Shown piece by piece: positions 28,276 to 35,513 of a stretch of DNA of 64,000 bases. The DNA comes from Microbulbifer marinus. Its GTDB lineage: Bacteria; Pseudomonadota; Gammaproteobacteria; Pseudomonadales; Cellvibrionaceae. Made by a program: the position numbers and the translations under genes. Below the pieces are notes generated by a model. It had not been told where the DNA came from. It worked only from the letters and a program-made list of their open reading frames with translations, and ran no database searches. The stretch is from positions 1 to 64,000 of the forward strand of contig NZ_FNQO01000006.1 of NCBI RefSeq assembly GCF_900107725.1, given 5' to 3'. How positions within the stretch are numbered: the first letter of the stretch is position 1; every line of letters begins with the position of its first letter.

Positions 28276-28794
28276 CTAGTTACAGGCAACGCCAGAAGTG
28301 AGCCGTAGCAGGCCGGAGGCCAGCAGGTTCAGCTGCTTGCCGTGATTGCCGCTGCGGTCGTCGCAAACGGTGAAAGTCATGGCATCGCCACTGCTAACCA
28401 CACCGCGCGGGCTATAGCTCATCGTCAGATCGGTCTTGGCGGTATCATTGACTTTCGCTGCGATCGCGACACCGGCGCTGACCGGCAGGCGCACAACGCG
28501 CAACTCCTCGCCGTCGTCAAACGCACCATCCCCATCCTCGTCGAACCAGATTCGCAACCCGTTGTTAACGTTGTTGTCGAGGGCCTCTACCTGCACCGCA
28601 CGGCCACGCCGCACGGCTTCGGCGCGGGCATAGTGCAAAGCTCCGGCCACATCATTGGAGGAGGCTGCCAATCGGTTGTTCTGGATCATGGTATTGAACG
28701 AGGGGACGCCGATGGCCATGACGATGCTGAGGATCGTCAGCACCATCATCAGCTCGATCAAGGTAAAGCCGCGCACGCGCGTGACGCTGTACAT
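28276..28794 (-). CDS. fimU: GspH/FimU family minor pilin, copy A
   Basis: First gene of minor-pilin operon A, 172 residues. Prepilin signal MYSVTRVRG|FTLIELMMVLTILSIVMAIGVPSF with Glu5, then the FimU/GspH domain (NNRLAASSNDVAGALHYARAEAVRRG) and a C-terminal TVCDDRSGNHGKQLNLLASG...GVAC motif with a Cys pair. A calcium-loop-like DEDGDGAFDDGEE is at about 85. FimU sits between PilV and PilE in the tip stack. Its promoter region holds a tandem LytTR-type box pair (28906-28935). Confidence 0.93.
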   Translation of the reverse strand: MYSVTRVRGFTLIELMMVLTILSIVMAIGVPSFNTMIQNNRLAASSNDVAGALHYARAEAVRRGRAVQVEALDNNVNNGLRIWFDEDGDGAFDDGEELRVVRLPVSAGVAIAAKVNDTAKTDLTMSYSPRGVVSSGDAMTFTVCDDRSGNHGKQLNLLASGLLRLTSGVACN

Positions 28795-29244
28795 TTTTTA
28801 TTCCTTTTTGACAGGAGTCACCTGTCGTCATTTTTTGTGACTGGTACTTATATCGGAGTGCACTGGCAAAAAAAAGGAATCTGGTACCGCGGAACACAGG
28901 CGCCTGACGAGCGGAATGAATCAACCGACAAGCGGCAGCATGAGAACAAGCTGATGAAAAAACACACAACCAAAGCGGCTTAAGGTTTGGCCAACTCGGA
29001 ATCTGCAGCGATGCTGATTTGTGTAAAACCGTCGTCGGGTTAGGCAACGGCCAACCCTGATTATCGGAGGCGGGTCATCGAGTGATGCAGACAGCTACAC
29101 CTGAGAGTTATATGGGGGCGCTAACTATGGATGGGAAAATGTTCAATGGAGCCCGGCAAAAAGCCAGGCCATTTCATTGGGAAAGCAGTCGCGGCGCGGG
29201 CCGGGTCTCCGTGACGGACATCGGCCGCGCCGCGCTCATCAAAC
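28795..29244 (-). other. intergenic region between fimU-A and pilY1-B
   Basis: No gene is supported here. On the minus strand it holds, from right to left: a GC-rich hairpin after the pilY1-B stop (8-bp GCGGCGCG/CGCGCCGC, 29191-29233, no T-run); about 200 bp without recognisable features; the tandem 9-bp boxes at 28906-28935; a possible -10 TATAAG (28847-28852); and an inverted repeat GACAGG-AGTCA-CCTGTC (28810-28826) just before fimU-A that could act as operator or leader hairpin. Confidence 0.6.
28906..28935 (-). promoter_or_regulatory. tandem LytTR/AlgR-like boxes upstream of fimU-A
   Basis: Two 9-bp direct repeats on the minus strand, CCGCTTGTC (28927-28935) and CCGCTCGTC (28906-28914), separated by exactly 12 bp. 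Each differs by one base from the AlgR core CCGTTTGTC/CCGTTCGTC. The spacing (21 bp start to start) is that of LytTR-domain sites. The proximal box ends 111 bp before the fimU-A ATG. Copy B has the same arrangement. Confidence 0.55.
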
Positions 29245-32200
29245 TCAGTCGGCAATCAACTCCTGCCAGGTCAATCGCCCTTCACGCGTGATTCTACCGA
29301 CATTGATATCGTCACAGACGACACCACCGTTGCTGCCGGGGGTACAGCGTACATCGCCGATAAAGCCTGACTGGCCCGGCATGCCGGGAAGAATCTCACC
29401 ATCGTCACAACCCTCCCCGGTACAGGCGGGGGGCTGGTACTCCTTGCCGACATAGCCGACATCATCCCCGCTTATCCGGCCGTCGTTATTGAAGTCGGTG
29501 ACCGGGTACACCAGGTCCACCTCCGGCACGCCGGTGCGGAAATCCAGGCTCATCAGCCAGCCGGTGCCACTGGAGGCACAGGGAGCAGGGTTGGGAATAA
29601 TGGTATTGAAAAACAGCGTGTTGTTTCTCAGTGCCGGCGAGGCAACCACCCGTTCGCCGGCGAAGTTGCCGGAAGCGTCCGCGAGAGACATATACCAGCC
29701 GTATTCGCTGGTCCAGTCTATCGATGTATATTGCCCGTCGCTATCCTTGGCGACGCTGCGCATGCCCCCGGCACTCTCCAGGGTGCGCTCCACCAGGTCA
29801 TCGGTGGTGCGGTTCGCCACGCCCTTGTCCCAGACCGCATAGAAGGCACCGCCGGCATTTTCGGTCAGATCCGCCTGCGCCAGGTACTGGCCGGTACCGA
29901 ACATCACCAGCACATTCGGCAGGGCGCCGGCGGGCACTGCCGTATTGCTCGCCACCAGGGGGGCTGCAGTGATGGCGTTGTGCGGCTCGCCAATGCCGGT
30001 GCCAAACAGCTTGTAATCCACACCCCAGTCACCATCATCGACTGCGGAACATATCCCATTACCGCCCAGATTGCACAGGTCGAAGGCCCACATGTTGCCC
30101 ATCAGGTCCCCGGCATAGGCGCGGTCGACGACGCCGTCACCGTTCACGTCGATCAGGCGCGGCGTTGACAGGCCGTTCTTGCGGTCATTGATCGTGCCGG
30201 CTCCGGTGGAAATAAACTTCCAGTCGCCACTGCTCCAGCTGCCGTCGACACCATCCTCGATATAGACGATAAACAGCCCGGCCACGCCATTATCGCTGTT
30301 GTAACCATTGCCGAATATCGCCGCCCATTTGCCGTTGTTCAGTTTCGCTATCTTGGCCTCGGAAAAACCCAGGCCCAGGTCAGCGGCGTTGGCGGCGCCG
30401 TCGAATTCCCACAGCACTATATCATCGGCATTGTTCTCCGCGTTCGCGAGAACATTCGGATCGGTGATGTTCAGCGCGAAATAGCCCTTACCGCCACCGC
30501 GCAGCCCGCCGACCAGTACCGTGGTCCACTGAGCGCCAGTTCCGTCACGGTCGATACGCACGTCTGAGACCGTCGGCGGCAGGTCCACATAGTACTTATG
30601 CGCGTAGTCGGGAGAGGTGAATGCATGCAGGCCCTTATTTTGCTCCGCAGTATTCAGAACCAGTGACGGAACATAGGAAAACATCTCTTTCCCATCCGAC
30701 GCCCTGAAACCGTGCAGCATGGCATCGTTGGCGCCTACATAGACCATCGGCTCGCGGTCTTTCTTATTGTTGACAAACTGCTGGTAGTTGTCGAAGGTCC
30801 AGCCGTATTCGGGCCCCCCGACATAGGTGGGCGCGGAGTGCACTATGTCGCCCAACAGGTTGGTGCTTCCGCCGGGGATAGTGCCCCGCCGGCGGAACCC
30901 AGTTCCCCCGTCTTTGGTGGTATTGCCGCGAACATAGCCGAGCCGGTCCGCCCACTGACTGTCTTCCGAGCCGGTTGTTGCGTCGATCGCAAGGTCGAGG
31001 CGTTGGCGGGTATAGGTGGCGGCGACATAAGTTTTGACATTACCCAAACTTACAGAGTCACCATTCGCGGCCAGCGCACCGCCGACATTTTTTTCTACAC
31101 CGCCGACGGTCGCGGAAACAACCTGCACTTGGGCACTTTTATCCAAGCAGTCTACGCAGACGATGCGGATATCGCTATCGATATCATTGGTGGTGGCAGT
31201 CAACGTATCAACGCTGCTCGCGGTCGCCACTACGTTGCCGCCCACATACAGGCTTACCATTGCTCCGTTGATATCGAGGCGGTTCAGGTTCACGCTAATA
31301 TCGTAGTTTTGCGCCGCACCACGCAACGAGGCCTCGTCAAAGGGCACGCCTTCGCTGCCGCGCAGCGTAATGATCTGGCGACTGCCGTAGCCGTCGCTGG
31401 CGAGCCGGCTCGCCGCTTCCCAAAGCGGCGTGCTGATCATGCGGCCGGTCAATGGATCCAGGCTGTGGGCGAACAGGCGGCCACTGAAGTCGGAGGTGTC
31501 GTAGCGGGCCGAATAGATAACCGAGCCCGCCTCCAGGGACGTGGAATTGAAAGCTACCGAGGACTGAGAGCCGATAACACTGGAAATCGTGTCCACGGTT
31601 TCATTGAGCGCGGTGGTCAAGGAGGCGGTATCCGCTACCTGCCAGTAACGACCGCCACCATTTGTGCCGGCATCGCTCAGCAGAGGGTTTTCCACCGCAG
31701 GGTCATCGCCAAAGCCAATAAAATAGCTGATGATATTGTTCTTGACCCCACTGCCGTCCGGGCGGCTGAGATCTGGACGAAGGTCTATACCGTAGAGGGC
31801 CGCAGCCACATCGTCGAGGTAATCGGAGCCGCCATTGGCGTCGTAGGTCAGCCCCGGCTTCTTATCGAAGTCAAGACAGTCGGATTCCGAACTGGCGCAG
31901 TCGCCGTCGTAGTCTTCGACATGAGTGTTATCGACGATATCGATATCGCTGCTGGGTATGCCCGCGCTCAGCACCACGGCGAAATTTTTCTGGCAGTACT
32001 GCTGGATCGCAGGGCTGTCACTGGCGGGTCGGCTTACGCCGTCGCCGTACTCGGGCTCTGGCCCCAGCACATCGGCCGCGGCTGCAGTCGGCGAAGACGC
32101 CTGTTGCGGATGCAGCGTCAGCGTCTCCGATTCATGTCCCTGGACAAAATAGCGACCGACGGACAGCAATGCCTCGGCCAGCGGCGCGCCGCCTTCGGCC

Positions 32201-32592
32201 TGCACACTGCCGATTTTCAATATTGCATCTTCGCGCGCGTCGCTGTCATTGACGCTGGAGATTCCTTTCAGAATGAGAGCGCCATCGTAATCGGCGTCGG
32301 CGCCCGGCACAGGGTTGGGATTTAATCGCGCCACCCCGACCCGCATATTCTGCACCCGCCCGACAATATCGGCGGCCGCCTGCTGCGCCTGCTGAAGTCG
32401 CGCACTGCCCATGCTCGCCGATGAGTCCAGCAGTATCATCATATTCGCTTCCGTCGTACCGACGGAGGTCAGCGGCGCATCGGCAATATCGATTGGCTCC
32501 GCGCTGACACAGGTAGAAAGGGTCGCCGAAAATCCGAGAAGACCGGAAAGGATAGTCTTCAGGCCGTAATCCATTAACTTTATTTCCTTCAT
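29245..32592 (-). CDS. pilY1: PilY1-like tip protein, copy B, with altered VWA site
   Basis: Second PilY1, 1115 residues from ATG 32592 (this start aligns residue for residue with copy A: both have K12 before LSGL.GF). The VWA domain keeps DxSxS (D56-S58-S60, LLDSSASM) but the MIDAS Thr is Ala (A136, EGGAPLAEAL) and the TDG Asp is Ala (A210, VLSAGIP), so metal binding is probably lost. A segment of about 90-100 residues between the VWA and propeller domains (about 420-520, with CVDC) is absent from copy A. The propeller, the calcium loop DVNGDGVVD and the dockerin-like TDFNNDGRISGDD remain. Last gene of operon B; no pilE follows. Confidence 0.93.
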   Translation of the reverse strand: MKEIKLMDYGLKTILSGLLGFSATLSTCVSAEPIDIADAPLTSVGTTEANMMILLDSSASMGSARLQQAQQAAADIVGRVQNMRVGVARLNPNPVPGADADYDGALILKGISSVNDSDAREDAILKIGSVQAEGGAPLAEALLSVGRYFVQGHESETLTLHPQQASSPTAAAADVLGPEPEYGDGVSRPASDSPAIQQYCQKNFAVVLSAGIPSSDIDIVDNTHVEDYDGDCASSESDCLDFDKKPGLTYDANGGSDYLDDVAAALYGIDLRPDLSRPDGSGVKNNIISYFIGFGDDPAVENPLLSDAGTNGGGRYWQVADTASLTTALNETVDTISSVIGSQSSVAFNSTSLEAGSVIYSARYDTSDFSGRLFAHSLDPLTGRMISTPLWEAASRLASDGYGSRQIITLRGSEGVPFDEASLRGAAQNYDISVNLNRLDINGAMVSLYVGGNVVATASSVDTLTATTNDIDSDIRIVCVDCLDKSAQVQVVSATVGGVEKNVGGALAANGDSVSLGNVKTYVAATYTRQRLDLAIDATTGSEDSQWADRLGYVRGNTTKDGGTGFRRRGTIPGGSTNLLGDIVHSAPTYVGGPEYGWTFDNYQQFVNNKKDREPMVYVGANDAMLHGFRASDGKEMFSYVPSLVLNTAEQNKGLHAFTSPDYAHKYYVDLPPTVSDVRIDRDGTGAQWTTVLVGGLRGGGKGYFALNITDPNVLANAENNADDIVLWEFDGAANAADLGLGFSEAKIAKLNNGKWAAIFGNGYNSDNGVAGLFIVYIEDGVDGSWSSGDWKFISTGAGTINDRKNGLSTPRLIDVNGDGVVDRAYAGDLMGNMWAFDLCNLGGNGICSAVDDGDWGVDYKLFGTGIGEPHNAITAAPLVASNTAVPAGALPNVLVMFGTGQYLAQADLTENAGGAFYAVWDKGVANRTTDDLVERTLESAGGMRSVAKDSDGQYTSIDWTSEYGWYMSLADASGNFAGERVVASPALRNNTLFFNTIIPNPAPCASSGTGWLMSLDFRTGVPEVDLVYPVTDFNNDGRISGDDVGYVGKEYQPPACTGEGCDDGEILPGMPGQSGFIGDVRCTPGSNGGVVCDDINVGRITREGRLTWQELIAD

Positions 32593-32602
32593 GAGCAAGC
32601 CC

Positions 32603-33130
32603 TCAGAACCGCCGGCCATATTGAACGACGATGGTGCGTTTGGTGTGCGGGGAAAGCCCTTCCCCTTGGGCCACTACGCGAAATACGTTTATTTGACCGG
32701 CGCCGGTACTGTTGCCGTAGCCCTCCACCGTAATGCTTTCCGACGCATCCATGTTGTCGGCCAGTCCCGCCATTTCGATAAAGTAGCGTCCCTTCACAGC
32801 CTGCCCGTTGATTGTCTCGTTCACCTCTACGGATTTTCCGTCCCATGAATTGACACTGAACAGATCGAGCGGGCCTTCGCCTTCCAGGTGCAATCCTGCA
32901 ACCGTACCGAACTCGCCGGTGGTCTGTATGCGATTCTCCAGATAGCTTTCACCAATTCGCAAAATGGCCTCGGCAGCCTCAAGCGCGGTTTTGGCGTCGC
33001 GAGAGGCGAACGTCATTTTCTCTTCCAGTAACACGGTGCGCGCAGCGGAGACACTGATCAGCGACAGCACCAGCAGGATTATCATGCTGACAACCAGAAC
33101 TGCACCTTTTTGTCGGGTTACGGAAACCAT
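32603..33130 (-). CDS. pilX: type IV minor pilin PilX, copy B
   Basis: A 175-residue PilX paralogue. The start at 33130 (ATG overlapping the pilW-B stop as TGATG) gives prepilin signal MVSVTRQKG|AVLVVSMIILLVLSLISVS, again without Glu5. A longer frame to 33205 would bury the signal. The shared block SAARTVLLEEKMTFASRDAK is identical to copy A for 20 residues, while the C-terminal half has drifted (e.g. FRVVAQGEGLSPHTKRTIVVQYGRRF versus FRIVAQGQGINDATTRTIISHYGKRF at the end). Confidence 0.92.
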   Translation of the reverse strand: MVSVTRQKGAVLVVSMIILLVLSLISVSAARTVLLEEKMTFASRDAKTALEAAEAILRIGESYLENRIQTTGEFGTVAGLHLEGEGPLDLFSVNSWDGKSVEVNETINGQAVKGRYFIEMAGLADNMDASESITVEGYGNSTGAGQINVFRVVAQGEGLSPHTKRTIVVQYGRRF

Positions 33131-34206
33131 CACATATCTCCCCGGTTGCGCACCTTGGCAGAACTCAGGTAGATTTTTCTGAGCTTGCGATCGGTGTAGT
33201 CCCATTTCTTGCCGTCCAGATCGGTGATCTCCAGATCGTCCGCCTGCACCGAATTTTCACTGGCCACCACCAGCTGCACCCGGATATTCAGCACCTTTTT
33301 CATCTCCACCTCGTCGGCCCTACCCCAGACATCCACGGCATCGTCTCCGTCGCTATCCGCGCCGTAGAGAATCTGCATATTCTCGATGCGCGGCACCAGC
33401 TCCTGTGTTCCAACGCCGCTTTCGCTGACATAAAGGGAGGTTCCGAATTGATTCTCCGCAATAAAAAATGTGCGCAGGTAAGGGGTCAGGATGCGCGCAT
33501 CGGCACCGTACTGCCGCTGTAAGGGTGACTGCTTAAGGTTGTCAACGGCTCCAGGCATGTTGCAGTTTCCGGAGTTGTGGGTAATCGTCAGCTTTTCCGG
33601 CTCGTTGTTACCACCGCCCCCGCCACCACCAGTGCAGCCGCCCTTGCCCTGAACCGAAGTGATCGTCATCAGTTCACCGCTTTCACAGTTGGCAATCAGC
33701 ACTATTTGTCCCGGCTCCAATGCGCAATTTGGCGAGACATGCATGGCCTGCGCATTTACAGACGGCACCATGTTGCCTCTGCCCCGGCAGGCGTCGTCGG
33801 TGCCACCGAGGATCAGCATGTCTGTTCCCTCGACCACCTTCAGTCCCCCGACAGTCGCATTAGCACCGACATTGTTCTCTCCCCCTATGCCATTTGACCC
33901 GATCAGTACGCCGTAGACATCGTCATAGCCGGCCAGGTAGTCGGGATCCTTAGGATCGAGGTGGTTGCGCACTGATGAAGCGGGAGGCGCGCAACCCCAG
34001 AAATCCGCCATGCGTATTTCCTGCAGCAACAGATCCATCGCAAAGCGCCCGCTTTCCTGCACCCGCGCGAATTCGGTCTGCATACGCATGATGTTGCGGT
34101 TGCCATCGAAGATCTGCAGTACGCCCATCAGCAGCAGTGCGCTCAGCAGAATACCGATCATCAACTCGATCAGGGAAAGGCCTCGCTGTCGTTTAAGTGA
34201 CTTCAT
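33130..34206 (-). CDS. pilW: type IV minor pilin PilW, copy B
   Basis: A 358-residue PilW paralogue. The start at 34206 gives prepilin signal MKSLKRQRG|LSLIELMIGILLSALLLMGVL with Glu5; the longer open frame to 34416 overlaps pilV-B and is not the gene. The shared pattern RVQESGRFAMDLLLQEIRMADFWGC is followed by a divergent centre with more Cys and a Gly-only run (GGGGGGG, about 215), and the ending LRKIYLSSAKVRNRG. It starts 2 bp after pilV-B and overlaps pilX-B by one base. Confidence 0.92.
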   Translation of the reverse strand: MKSLKRQRGLSLIELMIGILLSALLLMGVLQIFDGNRNIMRMQTEFARVQESGRFAMDLLLQEIRMADFWGCAPPASSVRNHLDPKDPDYLAGYDDVYGVLIGSNGIGGENNVGANATVGGLKVVEGTDMLILGGTDDACRGRGNMVPSVNAQAMHVSPNCALEPGQIVLIANCESGELMTITSVQGKGGCTGGGGGGGNNEPEKLTITHNSGNCNMPGAVDNLKQSPLQRQYGADARILTPYLRTFFIAENQFGTSLYVSESGVGTQELVPRIENMQILYGADSDGDDAVDVWGRADEVEMKKVLNIRVQLVVASENSVQADDLEITDLDGKKWDYTDRKLRKIYLSSAKVRNRGDM

Positions 34207-34208
34207 CT

Positions 34209-34655
34209 TCAAAGCTCCACAACCAGCTGATAGGAAAATTCTTCCGGCACTGCGGCAGCGGTACCGCGATCTTTGCCGGTATGCTGCTCCTTCCAGAAGA
34301 CGGTCAGCGTCACCTGAGTTCCGTTGACGTCGATCTCGCCCTTGCCTGACGGCAGGTTTGTCTTGATGACCTGGCCCCAATCGTAAAGATCCTGATTGAC
34401 ACAGGTAGCGCCGCAACCCGAAGCCGTCTCACTACCGTCCACCGTTTGGCCGTCGTAATTCATCCGGCCAGTAGGATTGGCACGGATGCGGTCGGCCATC
34501 TCCTGGGCGGCGAGGCCGGCGAGATAGCGGTTATGGGAGTTGTTGGCGTTTTTCAGGCTCATCACCTGGGTGGCGGACAATCCAAGTAGACCGACCGCCA
34601 GAATGAGCACCGTGATGAGTACTTCCATCAGTGTTGCGCCAGCGTGCTTTTTCAT
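34209..34655 (-). CDS. pilV: type IV minor pilin PilV, copy B
   Basis: A 148-residue PilV paralogue; ATG 34655 has GGAGG 7 nt upstream. Prepilin signal MKKHAG|ATLMEVLITVLILAVGLLG with Glu5; a disulfide candidate CGATC (about 91). The end VEL and the block DLYDWGQVI.TNLP.G.GEI are shared with copy A. It starts 2 bp from the fimU-B stop. Confidence 0.92.
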   Translation of the reverse strand: MKKHAGATLMEVLITVLILAVGLLGLSATQVMSLKNANNSHNRYLAGLAAQEMADRIRANPTGRMNYDGQTVDGSETASGCGATCVNQDLYDWGQVIKTNLPSGKGEIDVNGTQVTLTVFWKEQHTGKDRGTAAAVPEEFSYQLVVEL

Positions 34656-34657
34656 CG

Positions 34658-35173
34658 TCAGCCTCCTCCGCAAGCAATGCCGGATTTGGTACGCATGACT
34701 CCGGTGGCGAGCAGGCTCACCTCCTTGCCGTAGTTACCAGAACGGTCGTCGCAGATACTGAGGATCACTGCTCCACTGGCCCTGCCACGGGCGCTGAACG
34801 TCAAGCTGACGTTAGCTCCCGTATCGGCAGCAACCGAAACAGCAGGCGCCGCCATGCGCACCAGCCGTAACTCTTCGCTAGAGTCAGCGCCGCTATCAAG
34901 ATTCCCGTCGCCATCAGCGTCGAACCAGACCCTGACACCATTGCCAATATTGTCGGAGACGGAGCTGACCTGAACGCTGCTACCGCGGCGCACAGCCTCT
35001 GCGCGTGCAAAGTGCAGTGCGCCGGCGAGGTCATTGGCCGCGGATGTCAGGCGGTTATTTTTGATTAGTGAGGTAAAAGAGGGGACGCCGATTGCGATCA
35101 AGATAGCCAGTATCGCAATCACTATCATCAGCTCTATCAGGGTGAACCCTGCAGATCTTTTCGCTATTCGCAT
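34658..35173 (-). CDS. fimU: GspH/FimU family minor pilin, copy B
   Basis: First gene of minor-pilin operon B, 171 residues from ATG 35173. Prepilin signal MRIAKRSAG|FTLIELMIVIAILAILIAIG with Glu5. The domain shares NNRL.A..ND.AGALH.ARAEAVRRG with copy A and has the acidic loop DADGDGNLDSGAD and the C-terminal CDDRSGNYGKEVSLLATGVMR...GIAC. The longer frame to 35374 has no support. The upstream region carries the second set of tandem 9-bp boxes and a weak sigma-54-like site. Confidence 0.92.
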   Translation of the reverse strand: MRIAKRSAGFTLIELMIVIAILAILIAIGVPSFTSLIKNNRLTSAANDLAGALHFARAEAVRRGSSVQVSSVSDNIGNGVRVWFDADGDGNLDSGADSSEELRLVRMAAPAVSVAADTGANVSLTFSARGRASGAVILSICDDRSGNYGKEVSLLATGVMRTKSGIACGGG

Positions 35174-35288
35174 TATCGTTTCCTTACGAGGTCGCAGCTG
35201 TTCCTTCAACTGCGCGATAAAGAGCCTCTGAAGCCTAAGGCAAAGTGAAAAATCTGCAGCTTTATTGGCGGCTAGTTCTTTCAGGTAC

Positions 35289-35318
35289 GACAGGCGGCAC
35301 TGGATCGACGACAAACGG
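35289..35318 (-). promoter_or_regulatory. tandem LytTR/AlgR-like boxes upstream of fimU-B
   Basis: Minus-strand direct repeats CCGTTTGTC (35310-35318, an exact match to one form of the AlgR core) and CCGCCTGTC (35289-35297), again separated by exactly 12 bp. The proximal box ends 115 bp before the fimU-B ATG, against 111 bp for copy A. AlgR is known to activate the fimU operon in P. aeruginosa; the match here is by eye. Confidence 0.6.
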
Positions 35319-35319
35319 C

Positions 35320-35338
35320 GTCGCAACAACTTTGCGAC
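35320..35338. repeat. inverted repeat next to the fimU-B boxes
   Basis: Perfect 7-bp inverted repeat GTCGCAA-CAACT-TTGCGAC directly upstream (minus sense) of the distal LytTR-like box. It is operator-like. No equivalent was seen in front of fimU-A. Confidence 0.45.
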
Positions 35339-35344
35339 AAGCAT

Positions 35345-35360
35345 TGCAACGCCGCTGCCG
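35345..35360 (-). promoter_or_regulatory. weak sigma-54-like site upstream of fimU-B
   Basis: Minus-strand CGGCAGCGGCGTTGCA has GG at -24 and GC at -12 with the correct 10-bp gap, but only moderate match to TGGCAC-N5-TTGCW. If used, PilR could act on operon B. The transcript would be about 170 nt before fimU-B. Confidence 0.2.
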
Positions 35361-35489
35361 ATTGCAGCACACAACTGTAAAGAGCTAAATCACGTCAAGT
35401 TTTCGTAGCAGCCGGGCAGAGGGAACCGCTACCAGGTACCAGGATGGCCGGCAGCAATTGATGGGCGGGAATTTTATGTAGACAGGGTA

Positions 35490-35513
35490 GCGACGCTTCG
35501 CGTCGCTTTTTTT
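35490..35513 (+). terminator. hairpin with T-tract next to the ispH 3' end
   Basis: Perfect 7-bp GCGACGC-TTC-GCGTCGC stem (35490-35506) followed by seven Ts on the plus strand; the T-run overlaps the ispH stop. It is oriented against plus-strand transcription, though no plus-strand gene precedes it; for ispH on the minus strand it offers only the hairpin. The rest of 35174-35489 is the fimU-B upstream region. Confidence 0.55.

Noticed and set aside
29082-29291. 69-codon plus-strand frame in the fimU-A/pilY1-B gap
   Set aside because: Poor ribosome site, runs into pilY1-B antisense, no recognisable features.
30712-32325. 537-codon plus-strand frame opposite pilY1-B
   Set aside because: Antisense to a gene with signal peptide, VWA and propeller motifs; composition is atypical and no start signal is evident.
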